DNA from: Catonia carolina
Taxonomy: Eukaryota > Arthropoda > Insecta > Hemiptera > Achilidae
DNA length: 64,000 nt
NCBI GenBank assembly: GCA_035578175.1
Contig: JAQMRL010000010.1
Span: 36,650,784-36,714,783, forward strand
Reading direction: 5' to 3'
Part shown: piece by piece, positions 22,495 to 33,924 of the stretch
How the letters are laid out: each line of letters opens with the position of its first letter
Position numbering within the stretch: the stretch's first letter is position 1
Translations under genes and position numbers: made by a program
Notes under the pieces: generated by a model
What the model was told of the DNA's origin: nothing
The model's database searches: none
Seen by the model: only the letters and a program-made list of their open reading frames with translations

Positions 22495-22725
22495 ATATCA
22501 ATCATTTTTTCTACAGAGCCTAGTTTTGTGTCGATTAGTGATTTACCGTATTTTTAATTTCTAGAGATCGATTTTCATTTTGCGTCATTCGTTCGTGATT
22601 AAAATTAGGTTATTTTTTAAATTGTTAAAAAATAATTAAACATAATTAAGTTCTTATTATTTACATTGGCAAGAGAATGTCGTGTGTTTTTCACACCAGA
22701 GTTTTTAATTTAAAAAGTTACCACA
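22495..22725 (-). repeat. Element family D, fragment (minus strand)
   Basis: Reverse complement reads CTCTGGTGTGAAAAACAC, ATTCTCTTGCCAATG, a region with AATCACGAACGAATGACG, and ends in AAAACTAGGCTCTGTAGA. This is the order of the left half of the copy at 6560-7652. The right half is missing. Confidence 0.7.
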
Positions 22726-24570
22726 ATTTTGTGGAATGAAATAATGGAAATACTTTTTTTTGTGGGAGAGAAAGAGGATTTTCCCAATTAGTTATATGGG
22801 AAAAGAAGATTACCAACAGAAAAAATAAAATAAAAATTGACACAATCTAATTGATTTGTTGTTTTTAGAATGTGATGTTATACTTAGTGATGAAAGTTTT
22901 TAGGTTTACGGATTTGATTGTCAGACGGTTTTCAAGTATGACAAATAGTGTAGGAGGTAGGCAGTTTAAACAGGAGGGATGAATAGGTACGTAGATTTAG
23001 ATGGACGTGAAAGTAATAGCTTTAGGGGGTATATGTGAAATCCCCCCTTTTATTAGTAAGGGGGTAACTAGAAACGGGCAGCTATGATGATAAAGCAGAG
23101 CGAGAGAGACTATTAGTGACAGGATTAACGTGGGCCTCCTGACGACCGTGCCCGAAGGCGGGTGTTACTAGTACAGGAATGCCTACCGCTGATAAAGTTT
23201 ACAGTCGTGCCACAATCAATTGTAATGCTTTCGGTTTATTACTCAATACCAGTTACATATATGACGGGTTAGAGAGAGAGATAATTTTGAGCGAGGGAGA
23301 TAGTGACATCCGATTAAACAACACGTTCATAATTGCTTCCTCTTTACGCGAATAAACCGGGATTAGGAACTTGTTTATTACGACCAACTTGCTGTCGGTT
23401 TTACGTTTAAACTACAACTGTAAATGTAAAAGCTCATCAACCGTAAATCTTCGCGAATATTTGTTTTCTTCATGAACATAACGTTAAGAATATTGCAATT
23501 TCAGTAGGTTGTAACATTTCTCATCAACGAATATTATACCGTGATAATCAATGCTACAAAAACTTTCTATTACTGCAACAGAATTTCTATACACATTATT
23601 GTATTAACTTTCTTAAAATTTTAATCAAAATGTATTTTGAAAATTAAATCATAGTAGCTAGGGGAATACGTAAGGGAATCATAGTAGTTAGGGAATTAAC
23701 TATCGCAAAGGAAGACGTTGATGAATTATGAACTAGGAATAAAGCCAGAAGATCAAAAACTTTTAGTAGGCCTATTGACTTTTTTGTTATTGTATTTTGA
23801 AAAACTGTAACGCGCATAAGTAGTTAAAATGTCCATGAAACTTACATTAAATGGTGCTGTATTACTCTTCTGGGTTTGGCTTGTAGTAGTATATGTGTTG
23901 TATTTATGGAAGGTTTAGTAATTTCAATTGATATTATTTTAACCAAACTACATTATAGTTCTCTAAATCAAATTCTTTAATCATTTCCATATATCTGTTG
24001 AATGTTTTCGTTAATAATTTTATTAATATAATATTGATTTATTCTTTTAAAATTTTCATTGTTTTGTTAAGAAGAAAAACGTTTTATACTGACTTTCATT
24101 TTAAAGTTCAAAGAGCAAAGTTCATATTTTATAGTCTAAGGCATATATTTTCAATATTAATATTATAATTCAGTAATTACATATAACTTAATAACATACT
24201 TTCAATATACATATCTGGAATACAATAAACATGATAAGCTATTTTAATTTGAGTTTATAATATAAAATATTTTCTGTAAGTCTCAGATTAAAAACATAGT
24301 TTTCATGCAATAGAAATAACCACCCAAGGTGGAATATTACTCCTGGTGGCATCCCATCAAGTTGACTCTAAAAATCTCTAATCCATCGCCTCTTCAATTA
24401 GGATTTTACTTTTGACACTTAGAAATACACATATAAAATATTTATCTGCTTTGTATTATAAAGAATAAACAAAAACATTTATGGTAATTTTGGAAAAAGT
24501 AAAATACCTTTTGAAATTAATAGTTTATTTTGCTTCTAATTTAGTAGATGAACTCGATTATCTTCTTAAT
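22726..24570. other. Intergenic DNA
   Basis: Contains a relatively GC-balanced block at 22920-23340 with GA-rich runs and the G/C-run structure listed below. No coding motif is visible. Confidence 0.45.
23025..23064. other. G-run / C-run / G-run alternative hairpins
   Basis: GGGGG at 23025-23029, CCCCCC at 23042-23047 and GGGGG at 23060-23064. The central C-run can pair with either G-run; the right-hand pairing extends to CCCCCTT/AAGGGGG. The two hairpins are mutually exclusive. No gene context tells whether this is used. Confidence 0.45.
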
Positions 24571-25090
24571 CTTCTAATTTGTGGTATGTTACTTTCTCTA
24601 AGCTGTTCTACTGAGGATTTTGGAATAGCGGTTTAGTTTTTATTTCCTTATTTTTACAATTAAATGTTAATACATTCTTTCTAAAATTTATAATTTACAA
24701 TGTACGAGGCGGAGGAAGTTGACCTACCCGACTATGGATAAAAGTCATGTCCTAGAGTGTGTGTTCTCTTTTTTTATTTAGTAACACAGTACAAAAAGTC
24801 TTCTTGTTTGTGGTATGTTTCTTCCTCTAAGCTGTTGAACTGAGGAATTTGGAATAAGGGTTTAGACGGCTATAAAATGTTAAATAAATAATAATAATAA
24901 TAAAACATTATTGATTTCCTTATTTTTACAATACTAAAAATTAATACGATACTATACATTCGTTCTAAAAGCTATAATAATTTACAATGTGTGAGGTTGA
25001 AGAGATTGACCAACCTAATTATGGCAAAAAGCCATCACGTAAGGTGTGTGAGCTCTTCTTTCATTTAGTAAACAGTAAAAAGGAGAAATA
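24571..25090 (+). repeat. Diverged tandem duplication with exon-like ATG segment
   Basis: Unit 1 (24571-24795) and unit 2 (24800-25090) share TTTGTGGTATGTT, CTCTAAGCTGTT, ACTGAGGA-TTTGGAATA and an ATG segment (24700 and 24987). Unit 2 reads 34 codons starting MCEVEEIDQPNYG. Unit 1 reads MYEAEEVDLPDYG and then TAA, but similarity continues after the stop (PRVC.LFF.LV). The substitutions are conservative, which hints at former coding. The family is not recognised. Confidence 0.6.
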
Positions 25091-25114
25091 AAAATGTTAT
25101 ACAATTATTTAAAA

Positions 25115-25550
25115 AAAAAACTCAATCTTCTTCTTCTTCTGCCTTTCAAGGATTAGGCATCTCTGCCTGTTCCGAACCTCTTAAATCTGCCCATCTCTTT
25201 CTCGGGCGTCCTCGTTCTCCCCTGCTCTCCGGTTTATAGCCCAGTGTCTGCTTAGGTATCCTATCCTACCGCATTCTATTTACATGTTCTAACTACTGCA
25301 TTCGTTCTGGGATACCTTGTTGTTTATAGAGAAGATGTTGAGTTCTTTCCTTATCTCGGTATTCCTGTAATGATCTTCTCTACTACACCCATATGTATGT
25401 CGAAGAAATTTCATTGCAATCTACTCTTCTCTCACTTTGATAGCATCCAAGTTTCACTGCCATAGAGTAGAGTGGCACTGCTCATGTTTTATAAAATCTC
25501 AGCCTCGTGTTTTTGCTGGTGCTATTTTTTAAAGTGCGGTGGATAGTTCC
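25115..25550 (-). pseudogene. LINE ORF2 C-terminal fragment
   Basis: Minus-strand translation, with frameshifts, gives the post-RT region typical of some LINEs. It includes a LWQWKLG-like block, then YRNTEIRKELNIFSI and a final RTRKRDGQI-like basic segment. The reverse transcriptase domain is absent. It abuts the small LTR element at 25571. Confidence 0.6.
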
Positions 25551-25570
25551 GCATATTTGCTAAAATCGGT

Positions 25571-25792
25571 TGTGACGATACAAAATCATTGACAGCTGGC
25601 TTTGTTTATTTTTTAGTTAAATAAATGTAAATAGACCCAGCTGGTGAAAAGGATAAAAATTATTTTAATTTAAAAAAGAAGTAATAAACAAAGATAGGTT
25701 GCTAGGAGCTAGTAGGTTAATGTTTTTTGTAAAGAAATATATTGCAGTGAGGGGCAAGATGGCGAACTGAATAGGTAGGCGTCCCTCATTCA
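25571..25792 (+). repeat. 5' LTR of the small LTR element
   Basis: 222 bp, TGTGACGATAC to TCCCTCATTCA. It contains AAGATGGCGAAC, a YY1/PHO-like core that is altered to ATATGGCGAAC in the partner LTR. Confidence 0.8.
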
Positions 25793-26123
25793 TGCATTAA
25801 AAGTGGTTTTTCTAAAATGATATACTCAATTAAATTGTTTTATTTCTATTTTATGTATATATTTTGAGAAAGTTATTTCAGATTTACTAATAGATTGATA
25901 ATACGATGAATAGATTCATAACTTGATTGAGATTTAGTTGATTGCTGTTTATGTAAACAGACTGTTGTTATTTGGTTCGTTTACTATTTTTATGCAGTTT
26001 AAAACTATTTTAGTTTTATTTTTATGAAGGAATATTTAATATTATTACAAATTTGTCATCCTAATGTGGGGAAACATCCACAATCTTTGGATTGGAATAA
26101 CGTGAATAATAAGAAGAGTAAAT

Positions 26124-26906
26124 ATGAATAATAATAGCAATAACAATAATAATATGAATATAGATAAGTCAGATGATAACATGCAGCTTATTTTGAACCT
26201 GTTGCAAGAGCAAGCTAGGAGATCTGAAGAGCAGGCTGAGGAGCAAACTAGGAGATTGGAAGAGCAGGCTAGGAGATGTGAGGAGCAAACTAGGAGATTG
26301 GAGGAGCAGGCTGAAGAGCAAGCTAGGAGATTTGAAGATATAATGAGTAAACTCGGTAGGGATTTAAGTAATAGAATAGATAGAATAAGACAAGTTTTTA
26401 AAATTAATGAAATGCTAAATGAAAATGTTAAACCAGATGAAAAATATGATATAGGAGAACCAAGAGAAAATATATTAAAAAATGAATCAGTAAATAGTAA
26501 AACTGATGAAATATTAATTGAAAATGTTGAACCAGTTGAAGGTAATCTTGAAGTAGAAACAGATACTTATGCCAGTGCCAGTCAAAACGATTTAAAGTCA
26601 CCAGGAGGAAAGAGAAGTAGTGTAAATCGAAGGGTGTCAACCTTAGATGAAACAGAGGATGATGAAAAAATACCAGCACAAGTTAGTACCAGTAGCAGCT
26701 CAGCTTATAATCCGGATGAGATAGGGAAAGAAAACAGCCATTCAACCAAAAGTGATGCACAAAACAAGGAAAAAAGAAGTACCGTAAAAGTTAAACAAAT
26801 ACCTGGATCAATAGGAAAAGTAGTATCTGAAATTCTATTTAAAAATGTACTCTATAGTATAAAAAGTGATGGTCGGGATGAAGGAGGAGGTTTGTTGTAT
26901 ATGTAA
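26124..26906 (+). CDS. Coiled-coil ORF of the small LTR element
   Basis: A 260-residue protein that I do not recognise by family. It opens with an Asn-rich segment (residues 1-20). About six short repeats of the form ARRxEEQ or TRRLEEQ follow between residues 30 and 70, a strongly charged heptad-like coiled coil. The remainder is acidic/Ser-rich and probably disordered. There is no zinc knuckle, protease or RT. Its position right after the 5' LTR leader suggests a Gag-like role, with the coiled coil mediating self-assembly. The ATG at 26124 is the first in frame and has A at -3. The stop codon lies inside ATGTAAGTG, a perfect splice-donor consensus, so the frame could continue by splicing. 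It could alternatively be a captured host fragment. Confidence 0.65.
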   Translation: MNNNSNNNNNMNIDKSDDNMQLILNLLQEQARRSEEQAEEQTRRLEEQARRCEEQTRRLEEQAEEQARRFEDIMSKLGRDLSNRIDRIRQVFKINEMLNENVKPDEKYDIGEPRENILKNESVNSKTDEILIENVEPVEGNLEVETDTYASASQNDLKSPGGKRSSVNRRVSTLDETEDDEKIPAQVSTSSSSAYNPDEIGKENSHSTKSDAQNKEKRSTVKVKQIPGSIGKVVSEILFKNVLYSIKSDGRDEGGGLLYM

Positions 26907-27002
26907 GTGTATGTTTGTTGTGTATGTATGTATGAGGTTTGTTGTGTGTGTATGATGTTTATTTGAATGTTTATTTATTTGGTAGTTTACAGTTCCTATT
27001 TA

Positions 27003-27223
27003 TCAATTCATTAAGTTTGTTCTATTAATTTTTTGTTTGGGTATGTAAGGAAAATTTTTACCTTTGATACAATTTTGTGAATCAGTTGTTTTACTAGTTG
27101 CACCACTGGTATTATTGGTTAATTGAGTATTATTTGAATTAAACATATTATATGTGGTGTTGTTGCTTTGTGATTGGGTATTATTGGTGTACAATAAGAT
27201 GTTTTCAACTGTTCGGTTGGCCT

Positions 27224-27257
<34 letters not shown>

Positions 27258-27660
27258 ACTGATGTATTATTTTTTAGTGAAGAGTCTGGGAAAGTATTAT
27301 TTGCTGTGTTATTTTAATAATAGATTGTTGATTAGAAATAGAGGGTATTTTAGTCACTGGATTATTTGTACTCATTTCATAAGAAAATGTACAAGTTTTG
27401 ATTTTGTATTCAGGATTCTGTTTTGCTAGAGTTATCATTGCGCAATTTAGTAGGCGTATTGCTAAGAGAATTTAGGAAATTTATTACACTGTGGTTTGTG
27501 TCTGTATTGTTGTTATTAGTATTCACTGAAGTGATAAGTTTGGGTTGTATACTCTACTATCGCTATTAGTTTTATTTTGAGGTAGACCAACAAGATCATT
27601 GGTTATTTTATTACGTTTTTGTTTGTTGCAGGATTAGATGTAGAATGAAAATTAGTAAAT
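27003..27660 (-). pseudogene. Degraded Asn/Thr-rich open region, antisense
   Basis: Minus-strand reading is rich in Asn, Thr, Gln and Ser codons (open for 63 codons at 27003-27194) and is broken by stops and by an A-tract. The composition resembles the N-terminus of the sense ORF, but the orientation is opposite. It may be an old second ORF of the element or merely AAT/TAA-rich DNA. Confidence 0.3.
27223..27254. repeat. Poly(A) tract
   Basis: About 32 consecutive A bases inside the small LTR element. It could be the scar of an inserted processed RNA, but nothing recognisable precedes it. Confidence 0.9.
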
Positions 27661-27803
27661 AATTGTAAGGCTGTTGAGCAACTTATATTTCAAACATTTC
27701 GGCCAAGTTTTATCATATTTAAATTTATCAAACAAATTCGAAATTCAAATTATAATTTTGGTTAAATTTCTTTTTGTTTTCAAAATTTAAATCGGGGGTA
27801 ATT

Positions 27804-28021
27804 TGTGACGATACAAAATCATTGACAGCTGGCTTTGTTTATTTTTTAGTTAAATAAATGTAAATAGACCCAGCTGGTGAAAAGGATAAAAATTATTTTA
27901 ATTTAAAAAAGAAGTAATAAACAAAGATAGGTTGCTAGGAGCTAGTAGGTTAATGTTTTTTGTAAAACAATATGAGCAGTGAGGGGCAATATGGCGAACC
28001 GTATAGGAGGTCCCTCATTCA
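27804..28021 (+). repeat. 3' LTR of the small LTR element
   Basis: 218 bp, same ends as the 5' LTR. Differences are concentrated in the last 45 bp. Confidence 0.8.
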
Positions 28022-28252
28022 GTAATAAAAAAAATAGTTATTGGGATTAAAATATTATACTATTCTCCAAGTAAAAGTGAATTGTTCATTTCAGTTGTCG
28101 GTATTCCCGTAAGGGACATAATAAATATATTTTCATAGGATTACAATGACAAGAATGTCGTAACTATTGTGATGGATAATTTTAAGAGTTTACAATAAAC
28201 GGGATGTTTACCAATTTTATTATCTCTTCAATCATTTTAAAGTAAAGTTCTT

Positions 28253-28642
28253 TCACAAATTTGGCATCTTTTGTGTGGCGATAAATAAGTATACCGCACG
28301 GTGCATCTTGTTGTAAGCATCTTTATCCTGTTGGTATGTAATGTTGCAACCTAGATACTGAAAGTGGGAGATCCGTTCCAAAATATTATTATCTATAACA
28401 ATTTTACTTCTGACTGGCTCCTTCCCCCTAAATGCCATTACCTTTGTCTTCTTCGTCGAAACTGTCAACTTATATTCTTTGCAGAGTTTGTTCAGCAGGA
28501 AAAGTGCTCTCTGCAGGTCATCCTCCTTCTCCTGTAGCACTATCAGGTCATCGGCAAATAATAGGCAGTTTACAACCCTATCTTCTCCTTTGAGAATACC
28601 AGAGTGAATTTGAGACTTCCACCTTCTTATCACGTCATCCAA
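28253..28642 (-). pseudogene. LINE reverse transcriptase fragment
   Basis: The 129-codon minus-strand frame contains the catalytic FADD box (CLLFADDLIVL; FADD at residues 29-32). It also has LNKLCKEYKLTVSTKKTKVMAF and FQYLGCNITY, the palm and thumb blocks of non-LTR reverse transcriptases. The family differs from the Jockey-like LINE at 16-20 kb. Fingers and endonuclease are missing on one side and the C-terminal region on the other. Confidence 0.85.
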
Positions 28643-30069
28643 AAAAAAACTACAATCTAAAATTATAATAAATCTAAAAAAAATTCACTAATCTATCAGT
28701 ATAATCACTAATCTAAAAAGAACCAAGCAATATAATCTAAAGAACTAGAAAAAGATTTGTTGAGATTAACGAACTTCATTCATAAGAGTATTTGTATATC
28801 ATTGTAAAGGGTTAAATTTGAAATTTAGTAAGGAGCACTTGTAAACAAGGCAAACACATTGGTAGCTTTACTTAACAGAATAAAATTTACACCGATGGTA
28901 GTATGAAATAAACCGAATTCAGTTAATATAACAATATATTTTACAAGAACTAACAACAAAATCTAAGTGAATAAAGATTCATGTATTAATTTATAAAATC
29001 ATAATTGAGTTGAATTAAGTGCGAACGGAATTCTAATTGAAAAACAAATATTAGTTAACTGATGTGATATAATTTCTATTTTAATCATGATATTACAATT
29101 GATGTTTTAAGCGACAAGGTTGTTTGTATTCATTATTTTACAAGTGGTGAAAAGGGTGGAATATTATTCTAATGATACATTAGTAGAATTTAGTTTTGTT
29201 TAGATAATCCAATAAGAGAGAAACGTATCATTCCGCTTGTCATTAATAGGGTTGATTCTGTAAGTGTTTGTGTATGCAGGAGTCGTCTGTTATTGAAAGG
29301 ATCTTGTGTTTATTTAAAACAAAGCGTTGTATCTAGTTGTTTCAATGTCCTGTGGCGTTACAAGAGACTTGCATTAGTTTGTGTCATATTCAGGCAAAGA
29401 ATGTTTGTGGAGAGTGACTGACAGAAGTGCTGTTTCACATCTTATCTGAACCTTTCCTGTTAATAAATGAGGTCGCTACTAGCTGATATAAAAGGTATTT
29501 ATGTTATATATATTAAACTGATAGAAACTCTGAGATATTGTTAAGTTAATGGATAGAATAGATTTTAAGAGATGTGTGTGTTATTTTGTTATAATTTAAA
29601 CAAACACATCGGTGACAAAATATTCCCTTTAAAAAATAAAATTACAAAAATAACACAAGTTTACTTAATAAAATTGTCTGCAATGATTTTAGTGATTTCA
29701 ATGGATTTTTGGTGCTGAAAATGGGAAAAACATTTTTAAAAATTCAATCACGAAGGGTTTTTCTCAATTAGGCCTAATAGATTTTTGTTTTATCAATAAG
29801 TGTTAACCTACTTACAGTATAGGATCATTTTGTTTAACTGTTGTGTAGATGAACAATCGCAATTTTTTTTAGTTATAACATAGCGTATAGAAGCCTCTTA
29901 TAATGAGGCAAGATGTCAATATTTTGAAAAAAAAAAATTTTTTTTTATATTATCGAATCATAAAAATTACAATCTGTTCTTTTATACAGAAACAACATGA
30001 AGTACTAAACATTAAGTAATTAAGTTTTATTAAGTAGTTAAGTAACATTACGTAATAAAGTTTGCTTTG
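28643..30069. other. Intergenic DNA
   Basis: No recognised feature. A segment at 29200-29470 is less AT-rich and lacks long open frames. Confidence 0.45.
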
Positions 30070-31118
30070 TCTTTAATTTTTATTACGGTACTGTACATCG
30101 AGCTTCAAAATTTTCATATGTGATATTTAAATGGCGGTGGGGAGTTTCGCTTTAAGAGGTACCCGGTGGTATATTCTCCGTTTTAACTACGGGTATTTTC
30201 CGATTAGGTTGTCCGATTTTCGCTTGAGACGTCGCACAGTTGGGAAGTTCTTTGTAGCTAGATCACGGGCTAGTTGGTTTGGACGGTCATCTAGTCGTTC
30301 ATGAAATTTACTATACAAGGACGCAGTTAGCTCCTTTACTGTCAGAATTTTGAAATCGCTGTGAAGGTTTTCTAGTTATATAAAAAGGAGCTCCAGAAGC
30401 AAGTCTTACGAATTTTGACTGAAAGGCCTGGATCGACTTTAAATTACTCTGCCGCTACTTCAAAGAGCTGGACACCATAAGTCCAGATTGGTCTTAATTG
30501 GTTTCACCTTAATACGCCAACGGGTAAGCCAGTCCTGTATTAATAAAAGATGTCGGTGCACTTATCTGGAAGCCTCATCCGCGCTCTTTTCTCGTACAAG
30601 AATTACTGTGTCGTCAGCATATGTCGCGGTTACCGATGTGTCCAAAATAGGCATATCCGATGCAAATACGCTATACAAAAATGGGGATAGTATTGCCTCT
30701 TGAGGTACTCCAGCGTTAATTTTGTGCAGCTCAGAGTAAGCAGAACCATACTGGACCTTAAAAAATCTATACTCTAAAAATTATTTTATAACTGAATAAT
30801 ACGAGTCACTCAAAATCTATTTCAATTTAAATAGAAGTCCAGCCATACTTTGTTGAATGCGAAACTGACATTCAAGAAAATGCCAGTGGCGTACTCCTTC
30901 CTTTCTAAACTCTTCTAAATGAAGTCCACAACTCGGTGCAGTTGTTGTGTTGTCAAGAAGAGTGGCCGAAATCCAAATTGATGAGGCGGAATGATGTTGG
31001 AGTCTTCACATTGCAACTGCAAGCGTAGTAGTAGGAGGCGTTCGAACAATTTTCCTGTTGCCGGTAGGAGACTAATGGGACGGTAGGATGTAGGTAGGTA
31101 ATACGGTTTTCCAGGCTA
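30070..31118 (-). pseudogene. Second copy of the Jockey-like LINE, 3' part, internally deleted
   Basis: The reverse complement follows the 16-20 kb LINE from the SYRPISLLP block through FGFRP, GVPQ-AILSPFLY and YADDT to the shared 3' UTR. A 251-bp stretch (equivalent to 19545-19795) is missing, joining TTAAG to ACCAATCTGG. Further stops and frameshifts are present. It is 5'-truncated, as is common for target-primed copies. It preserves CAG where the sense copy has its two TAG stops. Confidence 0.9.
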
Positions 31119-31186
31119 ACATTGAAGTTAACATTAAATATAAAACATACAACATTATTATACGTTAATAATAAACGTTACAGTTG

Positions 31187-31436
31187 TCCATAACCGGCAG
31201 GTAGAGTGTTAAATTGTTTGCACTCGATCTGCTAGTTCCAGGGCTACAAAAATAGTTTTGTTACTTATCTGCCAATTATATGACTGAAGCATTTAAGAAC
31301 AGAAGAGGCCGAGTTATCTTCTCTGAGAGTAATGAATTTTATTATACAGCCAGACCCTGTGATGAATAAAGTGAAAGTGTCATTTGCAGTGTGGAAAAGA
31401 GATGCTTTTCAGAGGGCCTGTCATGCTGATAAGAAT
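31187..31436 (+). repeat. Repeat family A, copy 6 (3'-truncated)
   Basis: Starts TGTCCATAACCGGCAGGTAGAG and runs to GCATGCTGATAAGAATAC-equivalent. About 25 bases around ATCACATGG are missing and the last ~150 bp of the unit are absent. Confidence 0.85.
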
Positions 31437-32069
31437 ACAAATTTAAAAACACGAGACTACTTTTTTTAATAAGATAATTCATAAGGGATTATATTCTTCA
31501 GGGAGATATTAATAATCATATACAATTTTACAGCCAATGTAAATGGTCAGTGTAAATAAACTATCCAATTCAATTTAATATATAAAAATATTGTGACTAT
31601 ATAAAAATTATAATAGAGTAGTAGTAATAGTACTAACAGTGGTAGTCTAACAAAATTGTTGGATCATCAGTTATCAATCATGTATGTATGGAGTATAGTG
31701 TAAAGGAGAGGGATATTTCCCGTGGGAATATTGGCAGCCATCCGGGATTAATAAATATGTATGTGAGTAGTAACAACCGAAACATAATAATGTGTATCCC
31801 CCAATACATAAATATAACATTCCTCTGTTTTAATTCGGTTATAACCTATAAGGGAAGCAATCAATAGTCCACTCGACACATAATTTTATAGTATTGAGTA
31901 GTGCGGATTACATAAAAATGTTAACGATACCACAATTCAACAATCTAATAATTCAACAATTGCAACAGTTGAAGGGTCAGATCAGATTGAATTACAATGA
32001 AAGATACAACTGCGCTTACTTTTTCAACAGATCTCTTACATATTTATATTTTGTCTTTTATGTTTGCCA
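31437..32069. other. Intergenic DNA
   Basis: AT-rich. No motif is recognised. Confidence 0.45.
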
Positions 32070-32250
32070 GTGTACTTTACTGGTTGGGGTTCAATTAATC
32101 ATACTCTCTCCAGAATTGTCGGTCTCAGTCTGTACAAAACTATATCTCATTTACCATACATATTATCCTCATCTCATTGGGTCACGCAGTTGCTTATGTT
32201 GTTGTTAAATTGAACATATTGCAACGTAGACAGATTAAGGATTTGAAATG
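32070..32250 (+). repeat. SINE family C, tail only
   Basis: Contains GGTTGGGGTTCAATTAATCAT, GTCGGTCTCAGTCTGTAC, CTCATTGGGTCACGCAGTTGC and ATTGCAACGTAGACA. The tRNA-like head is missing (5' truncation). Confidence 0.8.
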
Positions 32251-32293
32251 TTATACATTATATTGTATCCAAAAAAACTGTTACAATTTTGTG

Positions 32294-32375
32294 TTCAGCT
32301 GTTTCCTTTTGTTCTATATATGTGTTGTTTCACAATTCAATTGTTCGTCAAGATGTATGACAAGGTATCTACCGG
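32294..32375 (+). repeat. Short shared repeat H, copy 1
   Basis: TTCAGCTGTTTCCTTTTGTTCT through TTGTTCGTCAAG and AAGGTATC matches 60264-60340. Length and type of the full family are unknown. Confidence 0.6.
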
Positions 32376-32385
32376 TGTCTATAAT

Positions 32386-32386
<1 letters not shown>

Positions 32387-32430
<44 letters not shown>
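32387..32430. repeat. (TAA)n microsatellite
   Basis: About 14 TAA units directly before family A copy 7. The open frames here made of poly-Ile or poly-Asn are artefacts of this tract. Confidence 0.95.
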
Positions 32431-32434
32431 CTCT

Positions 32435-32849
32435 CTGCCCATAATAAACAGGTGGAATGTCAAATTATTTTCACTCAATCTGTTTGGTGCACAGTTAAAA
32501 TAAATAGTTCTGTTTCTTATCACAAGGTCAGCCAATTAAAAGACTGAATCATTTAAGAACAGAAGAGGTGGAGGTGTAAAAGACGCTAATCAGAGTTATC
32601 TCCTCTGAAAGTAATGAACTTCATTATACAGCCAGACCCTGTGGTGAATGAAGTGAAGGTGTTATTTGCAAAGTAAAAGACATGTCCTTTTTGGAGAGTC
32701 CGGCAGGCTTATAAGCGTACTTTTCACTCAGTGAGAAAGGCAATGGTAAACCTTTTCACTCCTCGTTTTACTTAGTAAAACCTAGTAAAAAAGGTTCTAC
32801 TTAGTAAAACAGGTTCAAACCAGCCTTTCAGCTGATGACCTAAACAACA
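32435..32849 (+). repeat. Repeat family A, copy 7
   Basis: Full-length from CTGCCCATAATAAACAGG to CTAAACAACAA, inserted at the end of the TAA tract (AATAAT on both sides). A short duplication of the ACTTAGTAAAAC block lies at about 32768-32812. Confidence 0.9.
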
Positions 32850-33924
32850 ATAATTTATTCCACTTTTTTATAATAGACTATAACATAAATGCAAAATACA
32901 CAAATCAGTTAACAAAATGTAACCTATATTAAACGAAATAAATTAAATGAAAAAAATAAGAATTTTACATTAAATGCCATCTATAAGGTATCTACAACTA
33001 TTATAAGTATCTCCTGTATCAAAAGCTGTGATGGAGGATACCATCCATGAGAAAACAATGTAAAAAATGTAGAAACATATAGACAATATTAACAAAATAT
33101 GTATATAAAAATACAACAAACTGTTAAATAAAAATAATACAAATAAATAAGAATTAATACAAATTAAGACAATCTTTGACCGCAAAGCAGAAGCGGATGA
33201 CTAATCAAAAGTAACTACAGAAAACAACAGAAAATAATACCAAATATATGTCTTACACATTATCATAAACAACCAAAATTTATTAGTAAAGAAAAAAGTA
33301 AAATAAAGTATCAGAAAATGTCTCTGTTTCCTTAGTCGTAAACAGTGTGCTTGGTATACTTCTTCAGTCAATCTTAACAACAAACTTGTAATTTACAAAT
33401 AAATATTCAGTAATACAAAAATAATAATTTGCATTGCTTAGGAACAGACATTTTATGATTTATTAATAAGAACCCTGTTACTTATGTCTTTTCAGAACTA
33501 ATTAGAGTACACGTTCACACTTTGTGTGGTAAACTATATAATGAATTGAAGGCGCAATTGTTTTAAAACAGTATATATTACCGGAGGTCCTCAACTTAAG
33601 AACATATTGGGTACTGTCCGATCGTTCTTATATCTATTAATTGTTCACAAGTCGGAATATACACAGGTAAATTCCGCCATGAATACTGGCAAGTCGACGT
33701 AAGACCAGATTTTAATTATTAAAATTACACTTTATTTAAATAATTTACTAAACAATTTAAAATATGAATTAAATTTTAGAATTAATATTTAATTACATTT
33801 TTATGCGAAGCAAATTTTTCACAACCATTAGTAAATCGTTGAAATACCCTAGGTATCAATTTCTAAGGCAGTGGCAGTTCTATAAGAGGGGTCCCATCTA
33901 TGAACATGACAAACTATAAAAAAA
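32850..33924. other. AT-rich intergenic DNA
   Basis: No feature is supported. The small antisense frames are Ile/Phe/Tyr-rich and look like AT-bias artefacts. Confidence 0.5.

Larger units (their letters stand above)
25571..28021 (+). mobile_element. Small LTR element without pol
   Basis: Direct repeats 25571-25792 and 27804-28021 begin TGTGACGATAC and end TCCCTCATTCA (TG...CA termini). They are nearly identical over the first ~175 bp and differ by several substitutions and small indels at the end. A G-run (ATCGGGGGTAATT) precedes the right LTR where a polypurine tract is expected. The ~2-kb interior encodes one ORF and no protease, reverse transcriptase or integrase, so this would be a non-autonomous or internally deleted retrotransposon. 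I found no clear flanking target duplication or tRNA-type primer site. Confidence 0.75.

Noticed and set aside
27154..27429. 91-codon frame with a poly-Lys stretch
   Set aside because: Runs through the A-tract at 27223-27254 and has no domain.
32177..32547. Overlapping frames with poly-Ile or poly-Asn
   Set aside because: Produced by the TAA microsatellite at 32387-32430.
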